From assembly GCA_034008185.1 (NCBI GenBank), contig CM067081.1, positions 149,574,258 through 149,638,257 of the forward strand: a stretch of DNA of 64,000 nucleotides. Direction: 5' to 3'. Shown in pieces: positions 50,640 to 64,000 of this stretch. The DNA is from Gorsachius magnificus (Eukaryota; Chordata; Aves; Pelecaniformes; Ardeidae). Position 1 is the first letter of the stretch, and every line of letters begins with the position of its first letter. The translations under genes and the position numbers were made by a program. The notes beneath the pieces were generated by a model that saw only the letters and a program-made list of their open reading frames with translations, had not been told where the DNA came from and ran no database searches.

Positions 50640-50975
50640 AGTGAAACGCTTTACCTGCTCTGCCACTATTTCGAAATCGAGCAGCCTCCTTTCCTGCACA
50701 GACTGTCAAACGGACCTGCTACCCATCCCAGTGAGACAGGAGGGAAGGCGCGAGGAAGAGGAAGAGGCACTCCTCCTACACACACAGCTGCTGCTGTGTC
50801 TGCATGCAGAGACAAGGGAGAAGCCTCCAGACTGGTGCCTGTTACCCTGAACGTCTGAGTCAGTATGAGCGTGTACTTTTGTTAAAGAGAGGGACAAGGC
50901 CTACCTCTGACAATTACACAGCCTCTCGGTGGTGTGAGTCGCTATGAGCACCACCAAGAAACATCCATAACGCTG
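50640..50975. promoter_or_regulatory. Candidate regulatory patch, CpG-enriched with AP-1 site
   Basis: About eleven CpGs occur in roughly 340 bases, far above the local background. A perfect AP-1 site TGAGTCA lies at 50856-50862. A GAGGAAGAGGAAGAGG purine tract follows the GGCGCGAGG at about 50747. No initiator or TATA arrangement was convincing. It could be an enhancer or a minor internal promoter. Confidence 0.3.
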
Positions 50976-53160
50976 GCTCCCAAGAAGGTCACAGAACTGG
51001 ATCCTAGCCAAGGTGGAATGATGCTCTTGATAAGCTCTGCTTCAATGTATCAATTCAACAAAGGCTTTTAAGAAAAGCCAAGACATACTGAAGAACCAGT
51101 GATTAAAAAATCCTTCTTTGGAAATTATTATTCTTTCAAGAAAAGGAAAAATGTGTAAGTTATAGTAAGTTACCATCCAATGAAGCCTTTCTTTGTATTT
51201 TAATCGAAGAGCAGCAGCAGGCACACAGGCTGGGAGCCACGTTAGTTCAGGTCTGGACGGTGGAAAGGGGGAACGAACCTCAAAAAACACCAAGTGTTTT
51301 AAATACGCTCCTTGAGATTCATACCAAGCCCAACAATGTTACCTGCCTACCATGGAAAATGACCCGAGTAACCAAGTTGAATAGAGTGGAGAAGCACATG
51401 CCTGTGAATACAAGCTATGATCTCTCTTCCTCTGAAAGGGGATCAATCTCTCCGTGGTATCCTTTTTCAATACAGTATTGAAATGTGAAAGCAAAGGTAA
51501 ACATTTCCAAAAAGAGCTGTCAGCCAGGACTGAATTTGTTTCAAGAGATATTTATCAGAAATATTTCCATAGTTGTATCAGCACTTTGTTCTCTCAAATA
51601 CTGCATTGCATTTTCCCTAGATTAGCTCCTGCTCTTTAAACCTTTGAAACGGTATGTCCCTAATATAGCCATATCCTCTGTAAGGTGACTGCTATGTACG
51701 TGCTCAAAACTTAACAGAATTAGACCTTTTGAGAGTTACAAATACATTTCAGCATATATTCTTTCCTCCTCTTTTTGTTTCACTCCATAAGATTTCAGTA
51801 CAGAAAGATTATCCAAAAGGCTCAAACACATTCTAATATTTCACAGCCTCTGAAAGGCTAAAACATTCAACTTTGCTTCATCTACTTCTTCCTTTTTCCC
51901 CTGTGGACTGCCAAATACTTGCATGCAACAGCCTGATGCTTCAAAAAGAAAACAAAGCAGCAGCAGTGCTGATTTTATCATAGGGACAATGAAAATTGGA
52001 GACAAAATAGATTTGGATGTTAATATTTATATCCAATATAAAAAAAAAAAGTAATTTTTAAGTCTGTTGTAAAAACATGTTAAATATTTGAGTAAGCAAA
52101 AGGTAATGCTGGAGTTTGAACTGCTATAAACAAGAACTTATTTACATCAGGATGAAAGCATCACACCGATGAGATGGATACAAATTATAAAATTGTCAAA
52201 TGAGAAGTAGGATACAGTAAAAATGTTAAATAAGATAAGAGCTATGAAAGATTCTGTGACTTGATTCACAGCTAAAACTCAGTTCAGCTTGAATAAAGGA
52301 AGAATAAATCATGGTTAATGACTTATACAAAATTAGGATACAAGTTGTTTGGTTTAAAGGAGATCTATCAGTTTCTTGCTGGTAGAAATCAATGCAATAT
52401 CAGGTGTACACTACAGCTGCACACGCAGCCCAGATATCTACACGCAGATGCCAACTTTTACCTACCATTCTCCCTACTTTGACATACAGCACTGGATTTT
52501 ATAGAAAACTCCAGATGAAAATGTAGTACCACTCCATCACTATAGTTGCACGTGATTATTCAGTATTTGCACAAGCAAATGCTTAGTTAGCTTCTTGGAC
52601 CCAGGAGGCACCCAAGGCCTTTAACAGAAGCAGGAAGCTGGAAATCCTCTGTTTTCTTCCCTTTGTTGCAAGGACAGCAGTGGCTTTAAAGAGCAGAGGC
52701 AGCAGATTTCCTTGTTCTGCAGGAAAACAATCCTTAACATGGTTAAATGCCCCAATATCTGTCACTACAGTGGTACAAATCTTATGTGTGTTTGAGATCT
52801 TAGTTTGTCATTGCTATGATTTAGCGTTAACAGCTGAAGGAGGTGAATAGAAGCTGTTCATTCGCTTCGATGTTATTTCATCTTACAGTCTTTCATTTCA
52901 GCCAGCTGCTCCTGAAGGGCATTGATGTGCCTTTTGTCCAGATTCAGACACTATCTTGGTGACCATAACGAGGAGAAGTTTTCTGTTTATTTGTTTTTAA
53001 ATACAAGTTCAGATTGTGAAACAATTATGCAACTAGATCTTTAAAAATCATTTGTAACCACATGTTTGGCTACATAATCTCATTCTTGTTTTAAAGGGAC
53101 TCTAACAAACAATAAGGCCACACAAGGATAACAGCACTGTAAGTGGTTTTCAATGGATAA

Positions 53161-53184
53161 AAATAATAATAATAATAATAAAAA
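53161..53184. repeat. (AAT)n microsatellite
   Basis: About seven AAT units, then an A-run. Confidence 0.95.
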
Positions 53185-54635
53185 ACATGCAAGTTCCGCT
53201 TTTGTGTGAGGTTTTTATATTTGAGGGTATGTAATAGAACTAAAACATTTTAAAAAGGTCCACATAAAAAACATTCACCATGCTTCAGATCAAAGAATAA
53301 TAGTAAGACATTAAGCACATTTATTGCTAACTAGAAAAACATTTCAACATACCAGATGGAGATAATCATATGCAAAAGATGATTGCTTCAGTTTCTAATA
53401 TAAACTCCCTAAATATATATTTTACAAGCAACAGACAATAGCAAGCCAGCAGAAGAGGAAGAACTCCAAAACCCCAAACTCTCCATCACTGTAAGTTTAT
53501 CAGGACAGCCTGGAAAAGAGTTGCATGCTTGCCAACATAGCTAGGCTGGGGAATGACATACATGCTGCTTCTGGAAAGCTTATACTCTGGGAGTTGGGCA
53601 TCTTGCTTCTGCCACTGCCAAATTTCATGCATGGGACCAAAGGTGTTGACGCTGCTGTTAGAGAGACTGTAAAGAAACTGCTACCAGCAACCACAGGAGG
53701 GTGACAGTTTGCAAAGAGCGGGTGTGCTCCTTTGGCCAGGTGTTCTGCATTAAAGTCTAAGGTCTGCATTGATAAGCTCACTGCTAGCATCAAGACATCA
53801 ATTTACATCATGCATGTGTAAAAGTCTACATCATTGAACTGTCTCAGCCGAGCAAAATATGCATTCCTTAGTGCCCCACAGACCGTCACAGGTTATTAAG
53901 GTAATAGCAAATATAGACCAAAGATGGCCCAGCTCCCTTGGCTGGGCTTAGGTGCAACAGAACTTGCTAAGGATGTCTTAAGGAGATAACCTGCTGTGCC
54001 AGCTTCCCAGCATTTGCCAGAAATGCAACATACTGAAGAGATGCTAATAAATATTTCCCGCTGCTTACTGGAAGTCTTCCCCAAACTGGTGAACTTCCAA
54101 CATCATATTCTTAATAGAGAAATATCATTGACGGGTATAGGCTCCTCACAGTTGTTGTACAAGAAGAAAAGAGATTTTGTTCCATGAGGTTGTAGACAAA
54201 CTCATTTATAAATTATCCAGCATTCCTCAGAAGTGAAATTCAGGAATGGTCTTAGCTTGCTGAAAAGTACAGGCTGCGATTCAGCCAGGAGGACTGAAGA
54301 GCAACCATGACATATGGACCCCCACGTTTTAGGAGTTAGAAAACACAGGAGAAAATAGGAATTGTCCTCAAGAGGAAGTGCCAGTCGAAACTTTGATGAA
54401 CATACAAAATATATTCTTCCCTTCTGGCAGTTCTGCCCCTTGGCAAGAAGCACATCCATTCTTTTATTTCTAAGGGAATGATGAAAAGTTATTAGGGCTT
54501 TTTCTAGTTTGCACAAGTACAAGAAGTATTGCCTTTAGAGTCAATGGTTTTGTAGATGTCAGCAAAGCCCAATGTTCCAACAATTGTTTGTTAATAGCAT
54601 GCACTAAATTAGTGGATGTATTTGGGCAACTTAGT

Positions 54636-54661
54636 GAAGTCAATGGGAAGTTTGCCTGACT
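54636..54661 (+). repeat. Trace of ancient sauropsid repeat
   Basis: GAAGTCAATGGGAAGTTTGCC resembles the phrase GAAGTCAATGGGAGTTTTGCCTGA of old reptile and bird interspersed repeats. It is too short to place in a family. Confidence 0.35.
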
Positions 54662-55896
54662 AAAAATCCAAGGATGTTATATAATACAAGCTAAACATAA
54701 AGGATTCTAAAGATCATATGTAAAACCATCTACTGAATTTCTAGATAGAGATGCTTATTTCCTAACATCATTAAAATGATTCTGATGAACTCATGAACAG
54801 AAGTCTAACATCCCACAGATTTACAGAGGGATAAAGATACTTGTACCAAAATGACAATACAAAAAGTACCTGCCATTTTGGATATTTCCACAGCTTTTAG
54901 AAGACTGTTACTTTTGCAGGGGCAGGAATTAGACTATAGTGAAAACAACAGTACTTAAAATCTGTTATATATTGCCTGAGTCTGCATTTTTCCTGTCTTT
55001 CCTGAATGGGGGGGAAAAAAGAAAAAAGAAAAAAAGGCATCCTACAGTGAACTTGAGGTTTGATAAACAAGAATAATTACCACCTGAAAAAAAATCTAAA
55101 CCACACTTGATAAGTCAGAGATTTAGAAAGCTTACACATAAAGAAAAATAAAATGGTAATCAGAGCTGTCTAAAGAAGTGGGATAAATGGCTTAATGTTT
55201 GGACTAAAGCAATAAACTTGCCATCTATCAGAAATAAAATATATAGTTAAAATATCAAAGTCACTTACACAGAAACATACAACCACAAGTTACTATTTCC
55301 ATGGACTTGGACTAGTTTATGTAACATTTTTTTTTCCACAACTTACACTTACAGTCCTACTGTAAGTGAATAGGAATATCCATTTCTTCTACCAATCTTG
55401 TAGCTGTTTGTACGAAGGTTCTTCCTCTGCAGCTCCTCCAAACCAGGACGGCCCTTCCTGAAGAGTTTAATTTTGCCTCAAAGGTACATATTTCCCTTTC
55501 AAATCCTATCTCAAACCTACTTTTTCCCCTTGGTCTGTATCTCTTAAACCTCTTCTCTTTACTAAATTATAAACTGCATAATGTATAGGTACTTTATATC
55601 ATTCCAACATTATATGCAATACATTATTTAATTCTGAAAACCTATCATGCTGCTTTTCAATATCTCACTGATTCAGTGAAGCACCATGTTACATGTTAAT
55701 ATGGAAGATATTAATGTAGGTGAATCTCTAGCACTATTTCTGTTAAAGCTACCCAACACTTGCTATTATTAAGACAGTTTTCAGCTGCTTTTAATTGTGA
55801 TTTTACCAGCTAGTACTACAGTTTTCCAGGCTGATTTCTGTCTCAGACTGAATATTTGTGCACTGTTCAGACAGAACAGTGATTTATCCCAGTTTT

Positions 55897-55912
55897 AAAA
55901 AAAAAAAAAAAA
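55897..55912. repeat. A16 homopolymer
   Basis: Sixteen As followed by a short GAAGAAAGAAA purine stretch. Confidence 0.95.
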
Positions 55913-57139
55913 GAAGAAAGAAATCTCGACAATTATTTTCTTTAGTGACCATATTCTTTGCAACAAGGTCATATGAACTGCCAAATTAATGGCCTTTGTG
56001 TCAGAGCATCTTCTTTACAGTAAAACCCCGGTTCCACAGAGACTTGCTAAGACTTAACACCCATGTTCTCATTACAAGTACTAATCAGGCATCTTACAGC
56101 TTCCAACCTCACATCCACAGAGCTGAGCAAGAGCTACGAAGACTTTCAAGGACCCATGTAATAACTGTTCTCAACTGGTCTGAATCAAGCTGGAATAAAG
56201 CAACTGAACTTTGAACTGGGGCTGCTTTCTCAGTATTTCTACCACTGGCATCCAGACATCATTGGGAAGAGCACTACTGATTTCAAAAGCAAAAAAAGGC
56301 TAAGGCCAAACCAGAGACAGGCTCAGACTGGGAGACCAATGTGTTGAGAATGGAGTTGGAAAATAAGAAAGAAGAAGCTGGAAGCGCCACTGGGATTGCT
56401 TGGTTACAGAGACCAGGTTTAGGAGCGGAAAGAAATTTAAGCCTACAATTAAGAAGAGAAGTAGTAAGGGACCCAAAGCAGAGTGAGGATAGCACTCAGA
56501 TCAAAGGAGAAAACAGGTGATTAACATATGAAACCATTATGGAGGAGACACTGCATTTAGGAGGACAAAGGGAAAGCAAAAGGGACAGGTCTGATAGAAG
56601 CTGGACTGGAAGGAGAAAAATTACTTGGCAAGGCAAAGACAGTGAATTAAAAAAGCAACAACAAATGGGGACATGCACATGAGAGATATCAGAGCAGATC
56701 AAGAAAGAGATGGTAAACAAGCAGCACAGACTGGGTGAGGAGACTGGGACCACTGGTATAAAGAGGATATAAAGTTTTGGTGCTGGTAGTAACACAGTAT
56801 TAATCTCTGATTTACCAGTTTTGTCCTCACACAGCCTAGGAAATGACACCACTATGTTAAAAGAAAGATACAAAGGCTGCAAATTTAAGCATCAAAAGCT
56901 AAGGGTCCCCCTCAAATTAGTTCAACACATGAGCAAATTGTGACTATGTAGTCCTACGCGCTTCTCTGTGGAAATTAAATTCTGCCTTCACCAGTTCAAA
57001 GAAATGAGGCCCCCATCCTACTTTTTACCCTTTTTGTTTAGTTAGTGACCACTGTCTTGGAATTGTTTGCTACAGATTTTATTCTTTTCTTGACAGTCTT
57101 TTCTACAACATTCCTTATAATGGTCTGCATGATGTAAGG

Positions 57140-57330
57140 CACTGACTAATTACCTTCACTGTGAAAGCAATAACCAACCCACGCTATAGATGGGAAAATT
57201 GAGACAGTGGTTTACCCAAGGCCACACAGTTTGCCAACATCAGAACCAGCAGACAAGCTTGAACGTCATCCTCTCAAAACCAATGCTTATTCTTCTACTC
57301 TGTGCTTCACAACTGCTAGAGATGCTGAAT
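57140..57330 (-). repeat. MIR-like SINE remnant
   Basis: The plus strand reads GATGGGAAAATTGAGACAG, then CCAAGGCCACACAGTTTGCC, CAGAACCAGC and CTTGAAC. This is the reverse complement of the MIR core and tRNA head in order (GATGAGGAAACTGAGGCACAG, CCAAGGTCACACAGCTAG, GCAGAGC, TTCGAACCC). Distal to it, ACCAATGCTTATTCTTCTACTCTGTGC matches the head region. The order is complete, so this is the best-preserved MIR-like copy in the window. Confidence 0.75.
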
Positions 57331-58777
57331 ATCAGCCTCTTCCTGCCAGTGGCAGGGCTTTTGAGGACTTTGGGAAATGTTGAGCCTAAATTGCATCATA
57401 TTCAACTTCCTTATCATCACACAGGTCAGTGACTCACCATCTTTCTGGAGGAAGTCCTCAAGTATTTTTTTTGGAACAGTCTCCTTTCTTCATCTCCTCA
57501 TCCTGACTCCAGCCCCTTTCCAGCCTCCTCAGCTCCTCTATCCTAGCTTCTGTCACCTACTTATTTCCAAATTCTGTAACTTCCCCCAGCTGTAGCAGTG
57601 CTGGCAATAGGCCCAAGCTAATAAACCTATCAGAGCTTATTAGCTTGGTATCCACTCTATCCTGCCCTGCACCTCACCCCTAATGTTAGCACATCTCATT
57701 ACTGTATTTGCTTACTAGTTCGGAATTGTCACAAAGGAGGACGATAGCAACGACACAAGAGAACCAAAAGCTTCTGTGCAGTATTCTTCCTTATCCAGAA
57801 AAGACATCCTTTCTTTTCCTAACCCACTCATCCCCACTTTGCTCTCTAACACCTTCTGACTTTGCACAAGAAAAAGAGACTGCTCAATATGCTGACTCCA
57901 GAATTATCCAATATAAAAAATGCTGAAGTTTGTTATGCCAGTATCTAGAAATGTAATATATGTGTATATATAGCCACATCCACACCCATTGTGTCAGTCT
58001 GCTGCAAATGCAAAAAGATTAAAAACACTTTCATCTTTTTTTGTCCAGGAATCACCTGCTCATCTGGATACTACCATAATTACCAGTTAATAAAGCAGCC
58101 ATGCCTTCCCAAAAGGCAAGCTCCACTTCTGTAGGCAGGAATTCCCCCAAACACTGGCTGGCACAAGCACTGATGAGCAAGTAGAAATCCCATCTTTCCT
58201 TTCATGGGGTCCTATTTCAGGTTTAACAAATTATTCTGAAGGTGACATATAAACACAAAAGATCTTTTTTTAAATTTAAATAGTGTACAACAGGATTTCC
58301 TTCCTGTAATAAGGACAAGGGAGGGAAGCCAGAGCTATCAAAACAACACAAGGGATCCTCTCCTGCTATTTATCCAAAGCATAAACAACCGACCAAGTCG
58401 CCTTCCACAGAACGTGTTGTAAACCTTGGTCTTAACCTTATTATGTTATCACCATGCTGTGACATTGACCAGGCTTGTGCCATTTGCAATTGCCAGCAAA
58501 GTGACAGACACATTTTCCTCTCAGCTTCCTATCTTAGGCAGTCTATAGTTTTATTCCTAAACGTACATTATCTCTGTTCCAATGCATAATTGCGGGATAA
58601 CAAGCAGAAAGCCTCCATATCAGTTACAGCCTCTCATGCAGGCTAACTTTAATTCCACTCAAACTAGCTCCAATTTTCTTGACTGTATCAAGAGAATACA
58701 TAACTGCTCTTTGCACAGGGTTCTGCATGAGCTTTCTTGTAAATTTAAGCAAAGTCTCAGCAGAGTTCATTAATACC

Positions 58778-58792
58778 AAAAAAAAAAAAAAA
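58778..58792. repeat. A15 homopolymer
   Basis: Fifteen As with no recognisable retroposon body beside them. Confidence 0.95.
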
Positions 58793-61463
58793 TTGCACCA
58801 AATATAACCCCTCCATTTGTGCGAGTTCAGTAATTTTCCAGTGAACACATTGCAAGAAGTAAAACATAAAAACTGCTGAAGCGAATTTCAAGCATTTATT
58901 ATTACCACATTATATTGTTCTGGCATTTTTGTTACAGCCAAAAGACACTGCAGTGAGCATAAAAATACAAAATCTGAGGTTTAGTATAAATGTGCATTTG
59001 AAAAATGAAAGTGCTTCACAGTCCAAGTTACCATCCCTAGACTAGATAAAAATGGCTTGAGGATTTATAGGAATTATTATTATAGGAGGCCAGATTGCAG
59101 AGAACCAGTCAGACCATGCATGTGTATTTGGCCTAAATTTGTGATATGTAACGGCTAATCACAATTCCTCGCTAACACGAAAGGGAAGGAATTATTTATT
59201 GGACTCTTCTGTGTATAGTTCCAACGCTCATACTAATTACTGGAGCATCCTATCAAATAGGTCTTGCACCTAAAGGCAAGGCTTATTAAAATGGTGATGT
59301 GAGTATAGGTTACTGGTTTTGCACAGGCAAGTGAGGCATGTCTCTTCAAGGCTTCTGTGGAAGGCATACAGCAATAAATATGCCCTATTTGACCAACGGC
59401 TGATCACATCTGCGAAATTCGTAGAGAGAAATTATTTAGCAAAACATTATTTAGCTATCATTTTTCTACTTTTACAGAGAGAAGGAAAGAAGCCACTCAC
59501 ACAATTCAGAATTCCTTTCTTTTCTCTCACCACCCTCTACTCCCATTACCTTGTTAAAAACAACTAATTGAATTTTTACCTCAGCCCCCAAAGAAAACAT
59601 TGTTTGAAACGTTATGATGAAACCTTAGAGAAGGAATACTTGGGCCCTAAGGGAATAGTGGCAGCTTATTGGAAGACTGTTGTTGTGTCACTTTCAGACC
59701 TTGTAAAACAGTTACTATCCATCATATGTTTTCTGTAGATAGTTTCTTCATGTCTCAGGAAGTTAGGGATGGCTCAGGAAACCAGGGATGTGGGAGTTTC
59801 TGTGGTAGCTTTACCCTTAAAAAAAAAACTAAATTGCAGAAAGGAAATGAATCAAGAGTTCTTGCACAAGTGAAAATTTCTCCTGCGCAGGGAGGAAGAT
59901 TCTGTATACATTCGGTCAGACTCACAATTCTGCACAGTACCCACATCTGTGCACGCTATTAACCTACATGCACACATTGCAGACATACAGTCCTTTCCTG
60001 TTTCAGATTATAGCCTTTGGAGCTCTAGACTTCATGGCTACAAAATAAATCTGATTGCAAAATACATGCTCACAGGTAGAAAAAAACAACTAGAAAAAAT
60101 TGAGTACGTGAGCTTTTACAGGAACATGGCATTAACCCCAGCTTCTTTCTAGTCACTTCCATGTACAGTTTGGCTCTCTGAGAGTAAGGTCCCACTCTTC
60201 TGCAGCTCCTGCCATCTGGAAAAAGCTTTCCTTTAACTCCAAGTTTCATCTATTTTTTCATCCCATTCCACAACACAATTATCATATTTTTTCACCCTTA
60301 TCTCACCCATTTGCCTCCATTTCCCCCTCCCTATTGCTCAGTACTTTACTCACTCATCACAATATACGACTATTTACAATTCTGTGAAAAGTTTCAGAAG
60401 GCAGCATATGACATATACTCAAAAAGTTTGTTCCGCAACAGCAGTATATAGGTGCTGAAGTACATGTAAATCGCCCTGAGAAAACGAACAATAACTAAAA
60501 AAAAAAGAACCCAAAACAAAACACACCAAACCCAACGACCACAACCAAGGACTAACAGGAGATCACTTGACCAAAGGCTACTGAGCAGTTGGAGCTCCAG
60601 GGTTTGATCTATAGTGTGGAACAGTGTTTTAATTCCACTAGTGCAAGCCCGTCATGTGATATTAAATATTACATTTTCCATTTTCAATTACTTTTTCCAT
60701 TGAGACCCAAAGAACGAAGTATAGTCAAAAAGACTCCCCATTTTACTTTCTTCTCCCCTTACTTCTGTGAAACAGCTGTTTAGATAAATTAATAATGCCT
60801 CTGCATCCTCAAGGCTCTAACATTTCTAAACTTTCCTGAGATGATAATTCTTTCTTGGCTGGGGTTTTTTAAATCCTACTCACAAATAACATGAGTGTTT
60901 TGATAGATTGACCAAATGATGCAAAAGTTGTCATGGAAAACAGAACAGCAACTCAGCTCACACGTTGCATCTATTTTCTGGATGTAGAACAATTTCAATA
61001 TACCTTATTCAGTTACGGCTATACTCCCAACCTAGTGTTAGCCAGCAGTCTCCAAACTAAAATAAGGCAAATATCCACAACCAATTAAAGTCAACACGAA
61101 GAGTCCTCTACCTTCAACTCTGCTTCATGTTCCTCTTTCAAACTTGCAAGTCAGAACATGTAATAAACAACATACCGTCTTTTAGAGCCACAGGATCAAT
61201 TTAATCTGCTTTTTATTAAAAAACAAATATTCATTTTTGAAAGGTGCCATAATGAAGTGTTTTAAACATACACACCACAACTCATCATTGTTAAACACCA
61301 AGTCCAGCTAACAAAGAGCAGCAAAAGATAAGCAAGACCAAGTCACGTAACCTGTAAATATAGAGAATAGGTAAAAGTTAACAATCACTCCTCTCCTTCT
61401 GCTCCTATTTTTAAACTTCTTTAAGGAGTTACAGTGGAAAAGCACTACACTACAATTTTGGGG

Positions 61464-61495
61464 TTTTTTTGTTTTTTTCTTTTTTTTTTTTTTTT
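61464..61495. repeat. T-rich tract
   Basis: Thirty-two bases of T interrupted by one G and one C, with T16 at the right end. Confidence 0.95.
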
Positions 61496-62498
61496 AACAC
61501 AGAAGTACTGTTCCAGAACAAAGTCCTGAAGTTCACAATTTGTTTTATACAAATTCAAGAGATATTTAATCAAGTGACTGCCTTCCAAGAGCAGCATGCA
61601 TCATTTTAATTACGTCTGTCAGCCATCCCAATTATCCCTACTTTGGAAGTATGACTTTTGTTTTCCTCCTCTGCTGCTCTAAAATTTCTTATGTCTCTGT
61701 AAATTTTAATCAGGAAATAGCATCCCAACTCCTAAACTCTGAGAGCAAGTTTTCATCCTGATCCAACCAGACAAGTAGGAGATTTGTTCACATATTCGAG
61801 AGGAAGAAAAATGTTTTCTGCTAATTCAGTGAATTGCGTTCCAGAGCTGTTTCCTGTTGTGCCCTTACTGAACAGAATTCTCTGCTATGACTTCATGCTA
61901 AGCCAAAAGTAAACACTCTCTCCTTATTATATGGACAGCTCTATCCCAAAATACCAACATTAGCATCAGTGGTGACAGAGGAAAAGCTATATTCCCCCAA
62001 CAAGAGGAAGGAAAACATCCACCCCCCACAAAAAAACCAAATCCACAAACACTGTTCAACCAACCACGTGTCTGTGAAATGCAAGCATTAATGTACTTCC
62101 TAGAAATTAGTCATCAAGCTGTGCTCTCGCCTATCACCCGAGAGAAGGACAGTATCAATTTCACAATGGCACAATGTCTTTAAGACAGAATTCACCATCT
62201 AATCCATGATTAAAATATTTCTTCCGCAAATACCTGCAGTTTAAAACTTACCAAGCACTTTTTCAGCATGCAGAAAAACATCACATACAGCACCTGTGCA
62301 ATTTTTGGAACATTCTTTTCTAAAGCCAGCTCAACTGAAACAGGCGCTAACACGAATAGAGGAGACACAGCACTCAAAAACAATTTTTACATTATTATGT
62401 TCTCATGTTTGGTGGATATATTTACATTTCCTAGCTTCAACAGTCTCTCTGTTCACTTTTAAAAAGGACTTTCAAAATAGTAAGACTAAACACCATCA

Positions 62499-64000
<1,502 letters not shown>

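Larger units (their letters stand above)
43991..57139. other. Intronic segment with structure-forming and CpG-rich patches
   Basis: Contains A-runs (44466-44481, 44534-44545, 45329-45348, 55897-55912), an (AAT)n run (53161-53184), the sense-strand quadruplex motif at 47745-47767 and the CpG patch at 50640-50975. GAAGTCAATGGGAAGTTTGCCTGACT at 54636-54661 matches another ancient sauropsid repeat phrase. Frames of 113-124 codons (46852, 47632, 49455) have no recognised homology. Confidence 0.55.

Noticed and set aside
53490..53702. Frames open on both strands (plus-strand peptide ending in AVRETVKKLLPATTGG; minus-strand 97 codons)
   Set aside because: The peptide looks protein-like but no family came to mind, and both strands are open together, as expected in a locally less AT-rich stretch. 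A PhyloCSF score would settle it.
41375..62070. Scattered single CACGTG sites (near 41396, 42818, 46282, 52550, 62066)
   Set aside because: Isolated hexamers occur by chance at this rate; only the paired sites next to a CRE at 1479-1619 were kept.
62241..62251. Second good donor (GTAAGTTTT on the minus strand) 256 nt downstream of exon 3
   Set aside because: Its use would extend exon 3 into an immediate in-frame stop; the upstream GTAAGTA matches the known exon length and phase.

Overview
The window looks like bird nuclear DNA. It is AT-rich, has almost no long reading frames, and carries several CR1 LINE fragments. One of these is a ~1.9 kb stretch of ORF2; others are 3' ends with the ATTCTATGATTCTATGA-type tail. 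It also holds older amniote retroposon remnants (MIR or tRNA-SINE type). Nothing bacterial, viral or organellar was recognised.

The one protein-coding segment I can support is a 106-bp exon on the minus strand (62508-62613). It encodes the start of domain I (segment S1 and the S1-S2 loop) of an L-type voltage-gated calcium channel alpha-1 subunit. Its residues match CACNA1C (Cav1.2) rather than CACNA1D or CACNA1S, and length, phase and both splice sites agree with coding exon 3. CACNA1C is therefore transcribed right to left. Positions 62614-64000 are the end of intron 2, and 1-62507 is the first part of intron 3. In mammals intron 3 is hundreds of kilobases long and holds the psychiatric-risk SNP cluster (rs1006737 and neighbours). 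No exon 4 was recognised here, so the intron is at least 62.5 kb in this species.

Layout. 1-4060: intron with a CRE/E-box cluster (~1.48-1.62 kb). 4060-4200: MIR-like remnant and a compound microsatellite. 8210-8396: MIR-like remnant. 14535-16400: large CR1 ORF2 fragment in host sense orientation. 17.1-17.4 kb: CpG-enriched patch with an RFX X-box. 19.9-20.1 kb: G-rich patch with a predicted quadruplex. 25.8-26.0 kb: tRNA-derived SINE. 30.3-30.6, 38.0-38.15 and 39.15-39.3 kb: CR1 3' ends. 40.05-40.13 kb: AT-rich palindrome. 43.85-43.99 kb: old retroposon tail. 47.745-47.767 kb: quadruplex motif on the transcript-sense strand. 50.6-51.0 kb: CpG-enriched patch with an AP-1 site. 57.14-57.33 kb: MIR-like remnant. 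62.5 kb: exon 3.

The many frames of 60-130 codons elsewhere fit chance in AT-rich DNA of this length, and I do not annotate them as genes. No undescribed system was found. The points worth a second look are candidate regulatory patches in the CACNA1C intron, structure-forming motifs, and two splice-bounded open segments on the antisense strand that I could not identify. All homology calls rest on remembered family sequence, not on a search.
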